DNA of 64,000 bases from an uncultured Alphaproteobacteria bacterium (GTDB taxonomy: Bacteria; Pseudomonadota; Alphaproteobacteria; Micavibrionales; Micavibrionaceae): NCBI GenBank assembly GCA_937931645.1, contig CALHAR010000002.1:1-64000 (forward strand). Direction: 5' to 3'. This document shows positions 8,629 through 18,551 of the stretch, one piece after another. Position 1 is the stretch's first letter. Each line of letters opens with the position of its first letter. The notes beneath the pieces are model-generated. The model saw nothing but the letters and a program-made list of their open reading frames with translations. It was not told the origin of the DNA and searched no databases. The position numbers and the translations under genes are program-made.

Positions 8629-10422
8629 TTATAGCTCTGTTTTTTGAGTCGCGCTATTTTCTGAAGCTTGCTCTTGTGTCTCGTCGGTAATACCAGATAT
8701 CAACTTTTTTTCTATGATTTCTTTAAGTTCAGCGTCTTTGTCTTCGTTATAATTTAAAGCACGTTGCCATTGAAATCGTGCTTCATTTTTACGGTCAACT
8801 TGCCAGTACGCATCACCTAAATGATCGTTAATGGTTGCATCATAAGGTAAGAGCTCAACTGCGCGTTCCAAATGCGGAACTGCTTCGGCATATTTCCCCA
8901 TTTTGTAAAAAACCCAACCTAATGAATCCGTGATGTAGCCATCATTTGGTTTGAAGGCGACAGCGCGAGTAATCATATCTAATGATTTGTCGAGGTTGAT
9001 ACCTTGGTCAACCCAACTATAACCTAAGTAGTTTAGTAAGTACGGATTATCTGGACGAAAATCTAAGGCTTGTTGAAGATCATCTTCTGCGGCTTTGAAT
9101 TCTTTTAAACGTTCTAGCACCATGCCCCGTGCATAAAGAACGTGCCAATACTCTTCTGGTACTTCATTCCATTCTTTTAAAACTGTGGTATATACGTCTT
9201 TAGATTGTTCAAAGTTTTCTTGATAACGGTAGATATCACCGATTTGGATTAACGCATCTATATCATTATTGTTTTGATATAGGTTTTGTAGAATCTCTAC
9301 GGCTTTATCTTCTTTGTCTTGCTCAGCGTATAGCTCGGCTATTTGACGTTGAATTTCTGGGTAAATATCACTTTGAGGGGGAATTTTCTTTAAGGCTTCA
9401 ATCGCTGAATCATAGCGTTCATATCTTTTATAAACCTCACCAATGATGGCATTGTTTTTATAAAGCTTCGAGTTTAAGTGTAGCGCCATTTGCGCAAAAA
9501 TTGTGGCACTATCGTCACTCATTTCGCGTAATAAAATTTCAGCCATATCTTGAAACACGAGTGCCGATCCATCTTCAGGAGCACTTATCGTTGGTAATGT
9601 TATAAGGTGATTAATAGACTTATTTTGCGTGAGTAACTCTATTTTTTCCAAGATATCTTCATGGGCGAAATTATTGTCTTCAATGAGTTTGTAAATCTCA
9701 AGTGCTGTCTTGTTTTCACCATAGTGAGAAAACAGATCGGCATGTTTTTCAAGGTCACGGATATCATTATCTTCTGCTTTAAAACTCTTTTGAGCGAAGG
9801 CCAGGGCGTCGTCTTGTTTATTGAGATATATACCTGCCAACATAACTTGATAAGCGTAAAAAGAGTTGGGTGTTAAATTCTGGGTATTAAGCTCATTGTT
9901 GCTGGCCTCTGCCCATAACTTTAAAATAGGGACAATGAAGGCCGCAATATTTTGATCTTTGATTTGATCGTATGTCTTAAGGGCTGTCTTGTAATCTTGT
10001 TTTTTTAAATAATCTATAGATGTAAATAAAACGGCCAAAAGATTTTCAGGCTCTTCGGTAAGTACATTTTTTGCAATATTAATAGATGTATCTGCATCAC
10101 CTGCAGCCATATATAAAATCATGCTGTGTTTTTCTAAATCAGGATTTTCTTTTTCACGTTTTAAAACACGTGTCATATATTCACTGGCTTTGCCCCAATC
10201 TTTGTGTCGTTGGGCAAACTGACCGGCTAGATAGTTTCCCGATGTCGTTTGACGAAAATAGTTAGGTTGTGCGCCAATAGCGTTGATTAGGTCTTGCGCT
10301 GTGAGTTTTGTTGCAGCCGTTGGATGAAAATACCGCGGCACAACATATTCAGCGGCAGCATAGCCGGTTAATATACCTGCGATACAAAGAGGGATAAAAA
10401 TTTTTGGTTTTAAAAGAGACAT
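8629..10422 (-). CDS. Tetratricopeptide-repeat protein, membrane-anchored
   Basis: A 597-residue protein with an N-terminal hydrophobic segment (FIPLCIAGILTGYAAAEYVV) that acts as a signal peptide or anchor, so the body is probably periplasmic. The rest is helical with many TPR units. The clearest are near the C-terminus (AEDDLQQALDFRPDNPYLLNYLGY, KFDGYITDSLGW..., YAEAVPHLERAVELLP..., NDHLGDAYWQ). TPR arrays are scaffolds, so no specific reaction is predicted. It sits between the ETF-QO gene (nine-base gap) and ispE (eight-base gap). A similar TPR gene next to ispE is common in alphaproteobacteria, as I recall. The acidic, Gln-rich C-terminal tail is probably disordered. Confidence 0.85.
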   Translation of the reverse strand: MSLLKPKIFIPLCIAGILTGYAAAEYVVPRYFHPTAATKLTAQDLINAIGAQPNYFRQTTSGNYLAGQFAQRHKDWGKASEYMTRVLKREKENPDLEKHSMILYMAAGDADTSINIAKNVLTEEPENLLAVLFTSIDYLKKQDYKTALKTYDQIKDQNIAAFIVPILKLWAEASNNELNTQNLTPNSFYAYQVMLAGIYLNKQDDALAFAQKSFKAEDNDIRDLEKHADLFSHYGENKTALEIYKLIEDNNFAHEDILEKIELLTQNKSINHLITLPTISAPEDGSALVFQDMAEILLREMSDDSATIFAQMALHLNSKLYKNNAIIGEVYKRYERYDSAIEALKKIPPQSDIYPEIQRQIAELYAEQDKEDKAVEILQNLYQNNNDIDALIQIGDIYRYQENFEQSKDVYTTVLKEWNEVPEEYWHVLYARGMVLERLKEFKAAEDDLQQALDFRPDNPYLLNYLGYSWVDQGINLDKSLDMITRAVAFKPNDGYITDSLGWVFYKMGKYAEAVPHLERAVELLPYDATINDHLGDAYWQVDRKNEARFQWQRALNYNEDKDAELKEIIEKKLISGITDETQEQASENSATQKTEL

Positions 10423-10431
10423 TAATATTCC

Positions 10432-12084
10432 TTACATGTTCCCGTAATTAGGTCCGCCGCCCCCTTGTGGTACAGTCCAAATAATATTTTGTGAGGGGTC
10501 TTTGATATCACAAGTTTTGCAATGTATACAGTTTTGCGCATTGATTTGGAATTTCTTTTCGCCTTGCTCTTCAATCACTTCATAAACTGCCGCTGGGCAA
10601 TAACGTTGCGCAGGTTCGGCATATTCTGGTAAGTTGGTAGAAATAGGAATATCTGGGTCTATCAACTTTAAATGACTGGGTTGATTCTCTGCATGGTTTG
10701 TATTGGAAAGTTGAACGCTGGTTAAACGGTCAAACGTTAAAACACCATCTGGTTTGGGGTAGTGAATTTCTTTTGCGTCTTTTGATTTTTTTAATTGCTT
10801 ATGGTCTGCATGGTTTTTTAAAGTGTAGGGGAGTCTCCAGCCAAAGGCTGTTTGAAAAGCGGCGTGTGCCATACCTGCCCATAGCCCCCAGTGAAAAGCA
10901 GGGCGAATGTTACGTACTTTATATAGTTCTTTGTAAAGCCATGAGTTTTTAAAGCCTGAGCTATAAGAGTCACACTCCCATCCATAATCTGGCGTGTCTT
11001 CTTTATGCATACAATTAAAGATAGCTTCTGCTGCAATCATACCTGATTTTATTGCGGCGTGATTACCTTTTATTTTAGGAACGTTCAAAAAACCTGCGGA
11101 ATCACCAGTCAAACACCCACCAGGAAAGGTGAGTTTAGGTAAAGATTGTAGTCCGCCTTCAACCAAGGTCTTTGCGCCGTAACTAATGCGCCTTCCGCCT
11201 TTTAGTAGTTTTGAAATAGAAGGGTGAGTTTTAAAACGCTGCATTTCTTCGAAGGGTGATAGGTAGGGGTTGGTGTAGTCTAACCCCGTCACAAACCCGA
11301 TGGAAATTTGATTGTTCTCTGTATGGTACAGCCATGACCCACCATAAGTTTTACTATCCATTGGCCAACCGACAGTATGAATGATAGAGCCCTCATCATG
11401 CTTGTCAGACGGGATTTCCCAAATCTCTTTAACGCCAAGCGCATAGGTTTGTGGGTCGGAGTTTTTACGAAGGTCGTATTTATTGATTAACTCTTTGGTG
11501 AGTGAGCCATGACACCCTTCACTAAAAATTGTTTGCCGTGCGTGAAGCTCCATACCTACTTCAAACATATCAGTTTTGTTTCCATCGGTATCAAGTCCCA
11601 TGTCACCAGTGGCAACACCAATGACAGCATTGTGCTCATCATACAAAATCTCTGCCGCAGCAAAGCCAGGGAAAATTTCAACGCCAAGACTTTCTGCCTC
11701 GCTAGCGAGCCAACGTCCCAATTCACCAAGGCTAATGATGTAGTTACCATGATTATTCATTTGTGGTGGGGTAGGGAGACGGAAAGCACGCTTTTTGGTT
11801 AGAAAGAGGAATTTATCTTTTTTGGCTTTGCATTTTACTGGTGCGCCTTTTTCTTTCCAATCAGGGATTAACTCGGTCAAAGCGCGCGGTTCAAACACGG
11901 CACCAGATAATAAATGCGCGCCCACTTCAGAACCTTTTTCAAGAATACAGATAGAAAGGTCTTTTCCCGTCTCTTGGGCGAGCTGTTTTAGCCGGATAGC
12001 GCTAGACAGACCTGCGGGCCCTGCGCCAACAATAACAACATCATATTCCATAGCTTCACGGTCTGAACGAATTGGATTAGGCAT
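10432..12084 (-). CDS. Electron transfer flavoprotein-ubiquinone oxidoreductase
   Basis: A 550-residue FAD/4Fe-4S enzyme that passes electrons from reduced ETF (fatty acid and amino acid oxidation) to ubiquinone at the inner membrane. The FAD-binding motif GAGPAGLSSAIRLKQ lies at ~21-35. The ubiquinone/membrane surface and GCHG motifs follow, and the C-terminal ferredoxin-like domain contains CIHCKTCDIKDP, supplying the cluster Cys together with CPAAVYE upstream. It ends in the family tail TVPQGGGGPNYGNM. Length is normal. It is the first gene of a probable operon with the TPR gene and ispE and is divergent from the uracil-DNA glycosylase gene. Confidence 0.95.
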   Translation of the reverse strand: MPNPIRSDREAMEYDVVIVGAGPAGLSSAIRLKQLAQETGKDLSICILEKGSEVGAHLLSGAVFEPRALTELIPDWKEKGAPVKCKAKKDKFLFLTKKRAFRLPTPPQMNNHGNYIISLGELGRWLASEAESLGVEIFPGFAAAEILYDEHNAVIGVATGDMGLDTDGNKTDMFEVGMELHARQTIFSEGCHGSLTKELINKYDLRKNSDPQTYALGVKEIWEIPSDKHDEGSIIHTVGWPMDSKTYGGSWLYHTENNQISIGFVTGLDYTNPYLSPFEEMQRFKTHPSISKLLKGGRRISYGAKTLVEGGLQSLPKLTFPGGCLTGDSAGFLNVPKIKGNHAAIKSGMIAAEAIFNCMHKEDTPDYGWECDSYSSGFKNSWLYKELYKVRNIRPAFHWGLWAGMAHAAFQTAFGWRLPYTLKNHADHKQLKKSKDAKEIHYPKPDGVLTFDRLTSVQLSNTNHAENQPSHLKLIDPDIPISTNLPEYAEPAQRYCPAAVYEVIEEQGEKKFQINAQNCIHCKTCDIKDPSQNIIWTVPQGGGGPNYGNM

Positions 12085-12150
12085 AATTAGACTCTACTCT
12101 TTTTGTTAACTAGATTAAACTTTTCTCTATGGTGGAATAGTTTGAGAAAA

Positions 12151-12180
12151 TTGTTACAAATATTCAGTGAATGATACTAT
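12151..12180 (+). promoter_or_regulatory. Predicted promoter of the uracil-DNA glycosylase gene
   Basis: TTGTTA at 12151-12156 and TACTAT at 12175-12180 with an 18-base spacer. Transcription would begin near 12187, only a few bases before the ATG at 12193, and no ribosome site is visible there, which would make a near-leaderless mRNA. Confidence 0.4.
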
Positions 12181-12192
12181 ATTCGCAGATAT

Positions 12193-13041
12193 ATGACAGA
12201 AAATTACGCAAATAATATACAAGAGCAACAGTTCCTACTCGAGTCCTTGCAATGGCATATTGATCATGGTGCAGATGAGCTTTTGGTTGATAAACCTGTA
12301 AATCGTACGGTTGTGCCGACGGTGACTGAGGTTATTGCTAAAGTTGCTCCGCCTAAGACTGTTACGCGAGCTACGGTCGAGGTGAGTTCTCCTGACATGA
12401 TGGGGGCGGCTGCTGCCATCATAGAAGCGCAAAAATCTGCAGCGGCGTGTGAAACGCTTGAAGACCTTAAAATGGCGATTGAGAGCTTTGACGGCCTTTC
12501 TATTAAGAAAACCGCAACCAATGTGGTTTTTAGTGATGGGAACCCAAAGGCGCCTATCATGTTGATTGGTGATACCCCAGAAGCAGAGGATGATATTCAA
12601 GGAAAACCATTTGTAGGAGAAAGCGGACAGTTGCTTGATAAAATTTTGGCGAGTATTGGATTAGATAGAAATGCAGAAAGTTTAAACTCTGTCGTTTACA
12701 TATCTAACGTTATAAATTGGCGTCCTCCTGGGAATCGTACCCCGAGCCAAGCAGAAGTTGATATTTCTTTGGCTTTTATAGAGCGCCATATAGAACTCAT
12801 TAATCCTAAAATGATTATCTTATGTGGCGGGGTGGCCGCTAAGTCTCTATTGAAACGCAAAGATACTATATCTAAGATACGTGGTAAGTTTCATGATTAT
12901 GCATTATCGGGGGGGAAAGCTACTATCCCTGCTATGGCGACGTATCATCCGACATATTTACTAAAAACGCCAATGCAAAAAAAGGCGGTGTGGGCAGATA
13001 TGCAAATGTTTCAGGTAAAAATGAAGGAAGTAATAGTCTAA
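12193..13041 (+). CDS. Family 4-like uracil-DNA glycosylase lacking cluster cysteines
   Basis: A 282-residue protein of the uracil-DNA glycosylase superfamily, which removes uracil from DNA. The first ~95 residues are a low-complexity Val/Thr/Ala extension. The catalytic domain carries IGDTPEAEDDIQGKPFVGESGQLLD (~117-141; family 4 usually has GEAPG), VYISNVINWRPPGNRTPS (~159-176) and the late YHPTYLL motif. Family 4 enzymes hold a 4Fe-4S cluster through four Cys; this protein has only two Cys in total, at AAACETL and IILCGGV, neither at a usual ligand position. The usual 'KC/PW-RPPGNR' reads NWRPPGNR. The fold assignment is firm; activity and cluster are uncertain. Confidence 0.8.
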   Translation: MTENYANNIQEQQFLLESLQWHIDHGADELLVDKPVNRTVVPTVTEVIAKVAPPKTVTRATVEVSSPDMMGAAAAIIEAQKSAAACETLEDLKMAIESFDGLSIKKTATNVVFSDGNPKAPIMLIGDTPEAEDDIQGKPFVGESGQLLDKILASIGLDRNAESLNSVVYISNVINWRPPGNRTPSQAEVDISLAFIERHIELINPKMIILCGGVAAKSLLKRKDTISKIRGKFHDYALSGGKATIPAMATYHPTYLLKTPMQKKAVWADMQMFQVKMKEVIV

Positions 13042-13103
13042 TTTAACATATTGCGTTAGTTTTTGTGGACAAATCATGTTTGTTCCTATAAGAAACTGAA
13101 GCT

Positions 13104-15074
13104 ATGCAAACACAATTTAAGAAAAAAGAACAGCTCTTGTTGTTGGGGTTCATCGCTTTCATTTGTATCCTAAGTGCAAGCTTGGTGATGGCTGAAGGTT
13201 TAATTCCAAAACCAAAGTCCAAACCAGTAGTGAAGTCGGTTGAGCTAGTTAAGAGCAAAACTGCTGTTGTGCCGTTGCCACAACGTAAACCGACATCTGG
13301 AATTGTGTTGGCCAGTAACCAAGACTTTAAAAATGATAAACATAAAAAAGTGCGCTCCAAAAGAGTTGTAGAAAAGGCTGATATCTCTCTTTCAGGTAAG
13401 ACCTTTCCTGATAAGCAAGCACGGTTATATCGTGAGGTTTTTTTGTTACAAAATGTAGGTGATATAAAAGCAGCAGACATTAAGATAAAACAAATTACGA
13501 ATAATGTTTTAATGGGGCATGTTTTGGCTGAACGTTACCTGCATCCGACAGCGTATAAAACGAGTTTTGAAGAACTTCAAGATTGGATGAGCAAATATGC
13601 TGATCATCCGCAAGCTGAGCAAATACATAAATTAGCCTCTTTAAGAAAAGCAAAGAAAACCGATACTCTTCGATCACCAAAGCAACAGAATAAAATTCAT
13701 GGTAATTTAGGCGCCGTTTCTAAGCGTGGGAAATCTTACAAAAGCACAACACCACGGACACAAGGGCAGGATGAGAAAGTTAGAGCGTTTAAAAAAGATA
13801 TTAGACGCCACCTTAAAAGAAATGAGCCCACAATGGCGCTTAATATTTTAAACACAGATTATACGCTTAAATTTTTGGATAATGTTGAGCGGGATAGACT
13901 AAAGGCTGAAATTGCGTCTGGGTATCTCTTTGTTAATAAATTAGATCAAGCTTTAAAGCTTTCTAATATGGCTTTTAATAGGTCAGGAGATAAAGCGCCG
14001 CTGGCCGGCTGGGTTAAAGGACTCGTGCAATGGCAACGTGGCCATTATAATACAGCGGCCAAAGCTTTTGAGAGCGCGGCAAGGTCAAGTTACTCTTCAG
14101 GGTGGATGGTATCTGCTGCTGGTTATTGGGCGTCTCGCGCACATATGCGCAATGGTAATGTAGGACAGGTTAGTAAGTGGTTGGAGTTAGCGTCCTCTTA
14201 CCCGCGTACGTTCTATGGGCTAATTGCGACACGGGCGCTGGGGCATAAAACGCAATTTGATTGGAGCGTTCCAAATTTAAAGCGTGAACATGTAAAGAGC
14301 ATAGAGAAAACAAAACATGGTATACGCGCTATCGCTTTGATAAAAAGTGGTGAGGTGACATTGGCAGAATCAGAGTTGCGCAATATTGATTATAAAAGCT
14401 CTCCAGAGAAGAAAGAAGCCCTATTGGCATATGCCAGTCATTATAAATTACCAGCGCTTTCAATGCAGCTTGGTAATGCTATTAAGAATAATAAGGGGGG
14501 GCTTTATGATGCAGCCCTTTACCCTGAAACATCATGGACACCAAAGTCGGGTTATAAAATTGATCGTGCTTTAATGCATGCTATTGTACGTCAAGAATCT
14601 CGTTTCCGTACGAATGCGCAAAACCCTAGTGGGGCAACAGGCTTGATGCAACTTATGCCAACTACGGCTAATTATGTATCAGGGATTGATATTTACCATG
14701 AGGCTGCAGGGCAACATCAGTTAAAAAATCCTGCTATTAACTTAGAATTGGGACAGACTTATATTAAAAACCTTTTGAATGATCGCTCTGTTGGGCAAGA
14801 TTTATTATCTTTGGCTATCGCTTACAATGCGGGACCGGGTAATCTTTCTAAATGGAAGCGTGAGCGGGCGCATATGAAAGATCCACTTTTATTTATTGAA
14901 ACAATTCCTTTTCATGAAACGCGGGCGTTTGTTGAACGTGTGTTGTCTAATTACTGGATTTACCGTATGCGTTTTAACCAAGATACGCCATCTTTGGATG
15001 CGGTTGCAGAAGGTAAATGGGCGCGTTATGCCGCGCAAGATGTTTATGAACAGCAGCTCGCCGCCGCTAAGTAA
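13104..15074 (+). CDS. Soluble-type lytic murein transglycosylase (Slt family)
   Basis: A 656-residue protein with an N-terminal signal segment (LLLLGFIAFICILSASLVMA). A proline/lysine-rich linker and a long alpha-helical superhelix domain follow, and the C-terminal SLT domain begins near residue 490. Catalytic motifs are HAIVRQESRF (the Glu is the acid/base), SGATGLMQLMPTTA and LAIAYNAGPGNLSKWK, all intact. It cleaves peptidoglycan glycan strands in the periplasm, giving 1,6-anhydro ends. The length matches Slt70 enzymes. Its last eight bases overlap the 3' end of the convergent hisN-like gene. Confidence 0.93.
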   Translation: MQTQFKKKEQLLLLGFIAFICILSASLVMAEGLIPKPKSKPVVKSVELVKSKTAVVPLPQRKPTSGIVLASNQDFKNDKHKKVRSKRVVEKADISLSGKTFPDKQARLYREVFLLQNVGDIKAADIKIKQITNNVLMGHVLAERYLHPTAYKTSFEELQDWMSKYADHPQAEQIHKLASLRKAKKTDTLRSPKQQNKIHGNLGAVSKRGKSYKSTTPRTQGQDEKVRAFKKDIRRHLKRNEPTMALNILNTDYTLKFLDNVERDRLKAEIASGYLFVNKLDQALKLSNMAFNRSGDKAPLAGWVKGLVQWQRGHYNTAAKAFESAARSSYSSGWMVSAAGYWASRAHMRNGNVGQVSKWLELASSYPRTFYGLIATRALGHKTQFDWSVPNLKREHVKSIEKTKHGIRAIALIKSGEVTLAESELRNIDYKSSPEKKEALLAYASHYKLPALSMQLGNAIKNNKGGLYDAALYPETSWTPKSGYKIDRALMHAIVRQESRFRTNAQNPSGATGLMQLMPTTANYVSGIDIYHEAAGQHQLKNPAINLELGQTYIKNLLNDRSVGQDLLSLAIAYNAGPGNLSKWKRERAHMKDPLLFIETIPFHETRAFVERVLSNYWIYRMRFNQDTPSLDAVAEGKWARYAAQDVYEQQLAAAK

Positions 15075-15828
15075 GTAGCTCTAAAATCTGATCTTTCAAA
15101 GCGATATCACCGATGGCTAAAACCATACCATCTGAGTTTGTGTCTAATGGTTTGCCATTCCAATCACACATATGGCCGCCAGCACCCTCAACGACAGGAA
15201 CTAAAGCGGCAAAATCGTAAAAGCTTAGCTTCCCTTCCACGATGACATCAATGTTTCCATTCGCCATTAATCCAAAAGAGTAACAATCGCCGCCCCACAC
15301 CATAAAATCACCGGCGTTGTATAGTGTTTGCCAATGGTTAGGAAACATATAAGGGCCTGTGCTGGCTAAGCGTGCGTTTTTTAATTGAGCGCAAGTGCGT
15401 GTTTTAACAGGTTTATCATTGAACAAAGTCGGCTGCCCTTTCACACCTATCCAGCGTTCTTTTAAGATTGGTTGGTCTATAACCCCTAAGATGGGTACAC
15501 CATTTTCACACAACGCGATTAGCGTGCCGAAAGTGGGACGCCCGATAACAAAACTTTTTGTTCCATCGATGGGATCAAAAACCCATGTATATTGATTTTT
15601 ACTTTCTTTGATGCCGTATTCTTCCCCAATAATACCATCTTCAGGGCGTTCGGCTTCCACAATCGTGCGTAAGCGTTGTTCTACACTCTTATCGGCGATG
15701 GTGACGGGGCTTTCATCGCATTTGCTTTCAACATCAAAGGGCTGACGATAATATTGACGGATAATATGTCCTGCCTCGTCTGCTAAAGCGTGTGCTAAAT
15801 CAATAAATTCTTGCATATTTACTTGCAT
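15067..15828 (-). CDS. hisN: Inositol-monophosphatase-family phosphatase, probable histidinol-phosphatase
   Basis: A 253-residue metal-dependent phosphatase of the IMPase family. Metal-binding motifs are GEEYG (~69-73), WVFDPIDGTKSFV (~81-93) and the late Asp in LSFYDFAALVPVVEGAGG. The wording GTKSFV.GRPTFGTLIAL resembles HisN-type enzymes that dephosphorylate histidinol phosphate more than SuhB or CysQ, so hisN is the best guess. An alternative start is the ATG at 15816. It converges on the transglycosylase gene (eight-base overlap) and is divergent from alaS. Confidence 0.75.
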   Translation of the reverse strand: MQVNMQEFIDLAHALADEAGHIIRQYYRQPFDVESKCDESPVTIADKSVEQRLRTIVEAERPEDGIIGEEYGIKESKNQYTWVFDPIDGTKSFVIGRPTFGTLIALCENGVPILGVIDQPILKERWIGVKGQPTLFNDKPVKTRTCAQLKNARLASTGPYMFPNHWQTLYNAGDFMVWGGDCYSFGLMANGNIDVIVEGKLSFYDFAALVPVVEGAGGHMCDWNGKPLDTNSDGMVLAIGDIALKDQILELLT

Positions 15829-15890
15829 ATTTTTTGGCCTTATCCATTATAGAACATTGATTAATAACATAACACTATAGGCAGAGCCAA

Positions 15891-18548
15891 ATGACAACAG
15901 CAAGTGATATTCGGAGTGAATTTTTAGGTTTCTTTGAAAAAAATGACCATACCAATGCGGGGTCGTCTCCGTTGGTACCTCAAAATGATCCAACTTTGAT
16001 GTTTGTAAACTCGGGCATGGCGCAGTTTAAGAATGTTTTTACGGGCGCAGAAAAGCGTGATTATGTCCGCGCAACCACGTCACAAAAATGTGTCCGCGCT
16101 GGTGGTAAGCATAATGATCTTGATAATGTTGGCTATACCGCGCGTCATCATACGTTCTTTGAAATGCTGGGTAATTTTTCTTTCGGGGATTACTTTAAAG
16201 AAGAGGCTATTAGCTATGCGTGGGAATTAATTTCTAAAAACTTCCAAATGCCGCAAGATAAATTGCTTATTACTGTTCATTCAACGGATGAGGAAGCGGC
16301 AGGGCTTTGGAAAAAAATCGCTGGCTTTTCTGATGATAGAATCTTGCGTATTCCAACGGATGATAATTTTTGGCAAATGGGCGATACAGGTCCTTGTGGT
16401 CCATGTACGGAAATTTTCTATGACCAAGGTGAAAGTTTGCAAGGTGGCCCTCCTGGAACGCCAGAAGAAGATGGTGATCGTTATTTAGAATTCTGGAATC
16501 TTGTTTTCATGCAATATGAACAAGAACCAGGAGAAGATGGGAAGCCAATCCGTCGTCCTCTCCCTAAACCGTGTGTGGATACAGGGTTGGGGCTAGAGCG
16601 TATGACGGCGCTGATGCAGGGGAAAACCAGTAATTATGATATTGATCTGTTGCGTTCTATTATTGATAACGTTGCCGATATCACGAGTGTGAGTGCTGAT
16701 GGGGATATGGCGGCAAGCCACCGTGTGATTGCGGATCATTTACGTTGCGCGTCTTTTTTATTGGCTGATGGTGTGATGCCATCAAATGAAGGACGGGGAT
16801 ATGTGCTGCGTCGTATTATGCGCCGTGGTATGCGCCATGCTCATTTGTTGGGTGCGAAGGAGCCATTAATGCATCGCTTGTTACCGACATTGGTCTCAAC
16901 AATGGGAGAGGCATTTCCTGAGCTGAAACGGGCAGAAATGATGATTTCTGACACATTAAAAAATGAAGAAACTAGATTTAAGAAAACATTAGATCGTGGT
17001 TTGAAAATGTTGGATGAGGAAGCCACCAATGTCCGCGATGGTGTTTTGGCGGGTGATGTTGCTTTTAAACTTTATGATACCTATGGCTTTCCTGTCGATT
17101 TAACGGCAGATGCGCTGAAAGCAAAAAATATTGAAGTCGATATGGCTGGTTTTGATGCCGCGATGAATGAGCAGAAAAAGAAAGCACGCGCCGCGTGGTC
17201 TGGTTCTGGTGATGCAGGCACACAAAAACTTTGGTTTGAAATTCAAGATACGGCAGGAACGACAGAGTTCTTAGGATATAAGGTTGAACATGCTGAAGGA
17301 CAAGTTCTTGCGCTGGTTAAAGACGGCAAGCAAGTCGATAAGTTATCCAAAGGTGATGAAGGTATAGTCTTTGTGAACCAAACCCCATTTTATGGAGAGG
17401 CAGGCGGTCAAACTGGTGATAAAGGCGTGGCGTTGGTTGAACAAGGTAAGGTTGCGAAAGCTATTGTAACAGATACGCAAAAACCAATCCCCGATTTGTT
17501 TTCTCATTTTATAACTGTAGAGGACGGCGCTATTGAGAAGGGGGCAACATTAGAGTTAAAGGTCGATCATAATAGACGTTCTGCTATCCGCGCCAACCAC
17601 TCTGCGACCCACTTATTGCATGAAGCATTGCGTCAAGTTTTGGGTGAGCACGTGGCACAAAAGGGATCTTTACAAGATGCGGAGCGTACGCGCTTTGATA
17701 TCTCTCAACCTACCGCCATTACGCCTGAACAAATCAGAGAAATTGAAGACCAAGTGAATCAAAAAATTCGTGCCAATACGAAAGTTATCACCCGTATCAT
17801 GAATATTGATGATGCGCGGGATGCTGGTGCGATAGCGTTATTTGGTGAAAAGTATGATGATGAAGTTCGTGTTGTTTCCATGGGGGCTAACGCGCAAGGA
17901 GAGGCGCAATATTCAGTTGAGCTTTGTGGTGGAACACATGTGAACCGTACGGGCGATATTGGGTTATTTAAAATTATTGCACAATCTGCTGTTTCGGCTG
18001 GTGTCCGGCGTATTGAAGCCCTCACGGGGGTAAATGCGCTGGCTTATTATGAGGAGCAAGAAGCGCGTTTAAATGAGGCGGCGGCAGTTTTAAAATCTGC
18101 CCCTGCAGAAGTAAGCGCACGCGTACAATCATTGAATGATGAGAAGAAAAAGTTAGAGCAAGAAGTGTCTACTTTGCGTAGAAAGCTCGCCTCTGGTGGC
18201 GCATCGTCGAATGATAAACCTAAGGAAATTAATGGCGTGAAATTTATCGGTAAAGTTTTGGAAGATTTCCCTGCAAAAGATTTAAAATCTATGGTTGATG
18301 ACATGAAAAAACAAATGGGATCTGGCGTTGTTGTGCTGGTTTCAACAATGGGTGGTAAAGCGTCTATTGTTGTGGGCGTAACCAGTGACCTCACTGATAA
18401 AATTAATGCGGTTGAACTTGTTAAGCTTGGCGCGGAAAGATTAGGCGGGAAGGGCGGCGGTGGTCGTCCAGACATGGCGCAGGCTGGCGGTACAAATCCA
18501 TCTGCCGCCAATGATGCGGTGAGTGTTATTGAGGGTAAGTTGGGTTAG
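15891..18548 (+). CDS. alaS: Alanyl-tRNA synthetase
   Basis: An 885-residue class II synthetase, full length for AlaRS. Seen in order: the catalytic core starting [24 protein letters not shown], the class II motif region with [15 protein letters not shown] (~163-177), the tRNA-recognition helical domain, and the editing domain with metal-binding HSATHLLH (~567-574) and CGGTH (~675-679). A coiled coil ([16 protein letters not shown]...[15 protein letters not shown]) and the C-Ala/DHHA1 domain with [16 protein letters not shown] follow. All key residues are intact. It charges tRNA-Ala and clears Ser/Gly mischarging. Confidence 0.98.
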   Translation: MTTASDIRSEFLGFFEKNDHTNAGSSPLVPQNDPTLMFVNSGMAQFKNVFTGAEKRDYVRATTSQKCVRAGGKHNDLDNVGYTARHHTFFEMLGNFSFGDYFKEEAISYAWELISKNFQMPQDKLLITVHSTDEEAAGLWKKIAGFSDDRILRIPTDDNFWQMGDTGPCGPCTEIFYDQGESLQGGPPGTPEEDGDRYLEFWNLVFMQYEQEPGEDGKPIRRPLPKPCVDTGLGLERMTALMQGKTSNYDIDLLRSIIDNVADITSVSADGDMAASHRVIADHLRCASFLLADGVMPSNEGRGYVLRRIMRRGMRHAHLLGAKEPLMHRLLPTLVSTMGEAFPELKRAEMMISDTLKNEETRFKKTLDRGLKMLDEEATNVRDGVLAGDVAFKLYDTYGFPVDLTADALKAKNIEVDMAGFDAAMNEQKKKARAAWSGSGDAGTQKLWFEIQDTAGTTEFLGYKVEHAEGQVLALVKDGKQVDKLSKGDEGIVFVNQTPFYGEAGGQTGDKGVALVEQGKVAKAIVTDTQKPIPDLFSHFITVEDGAIEKGATLELKVDHNRRSAIRANHSATHLLHEALRQVLGEHVAQKGSLQDAERTRFDISQPTAITPEQIREIEDQVNQKIRANTKVITRIMNIDDARDAGAIALFGEKYDDEVRVVSMGANAQGEAQYSVELCGGTHVNRTGDIGLFKIIAQSAVSAGVRRIEALTGVNALAYYEEQEARLNEAAAVLKSAPAEVSARVQSLNDEKKKLEQEVSTLRRKLASGGASSNDKPKEINGVKFIGKVLEDFPAKDLKSMVDDMKKQMGSGVVVLVSTMGGKASIVVGVTSDLTDKINAVELVKLGAERLGGKGGGGRPDMAQAGGTNPSAANDAVSVIEGKLG

Positions 18549-18551
18549 TCT

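Noticed and set aside
18047-18511. 154-residue minus-strand frame within alaS
   Set aside because: Antisense shadow of the C-terminal alaS domain, rich in Pro/Ser/Thr.
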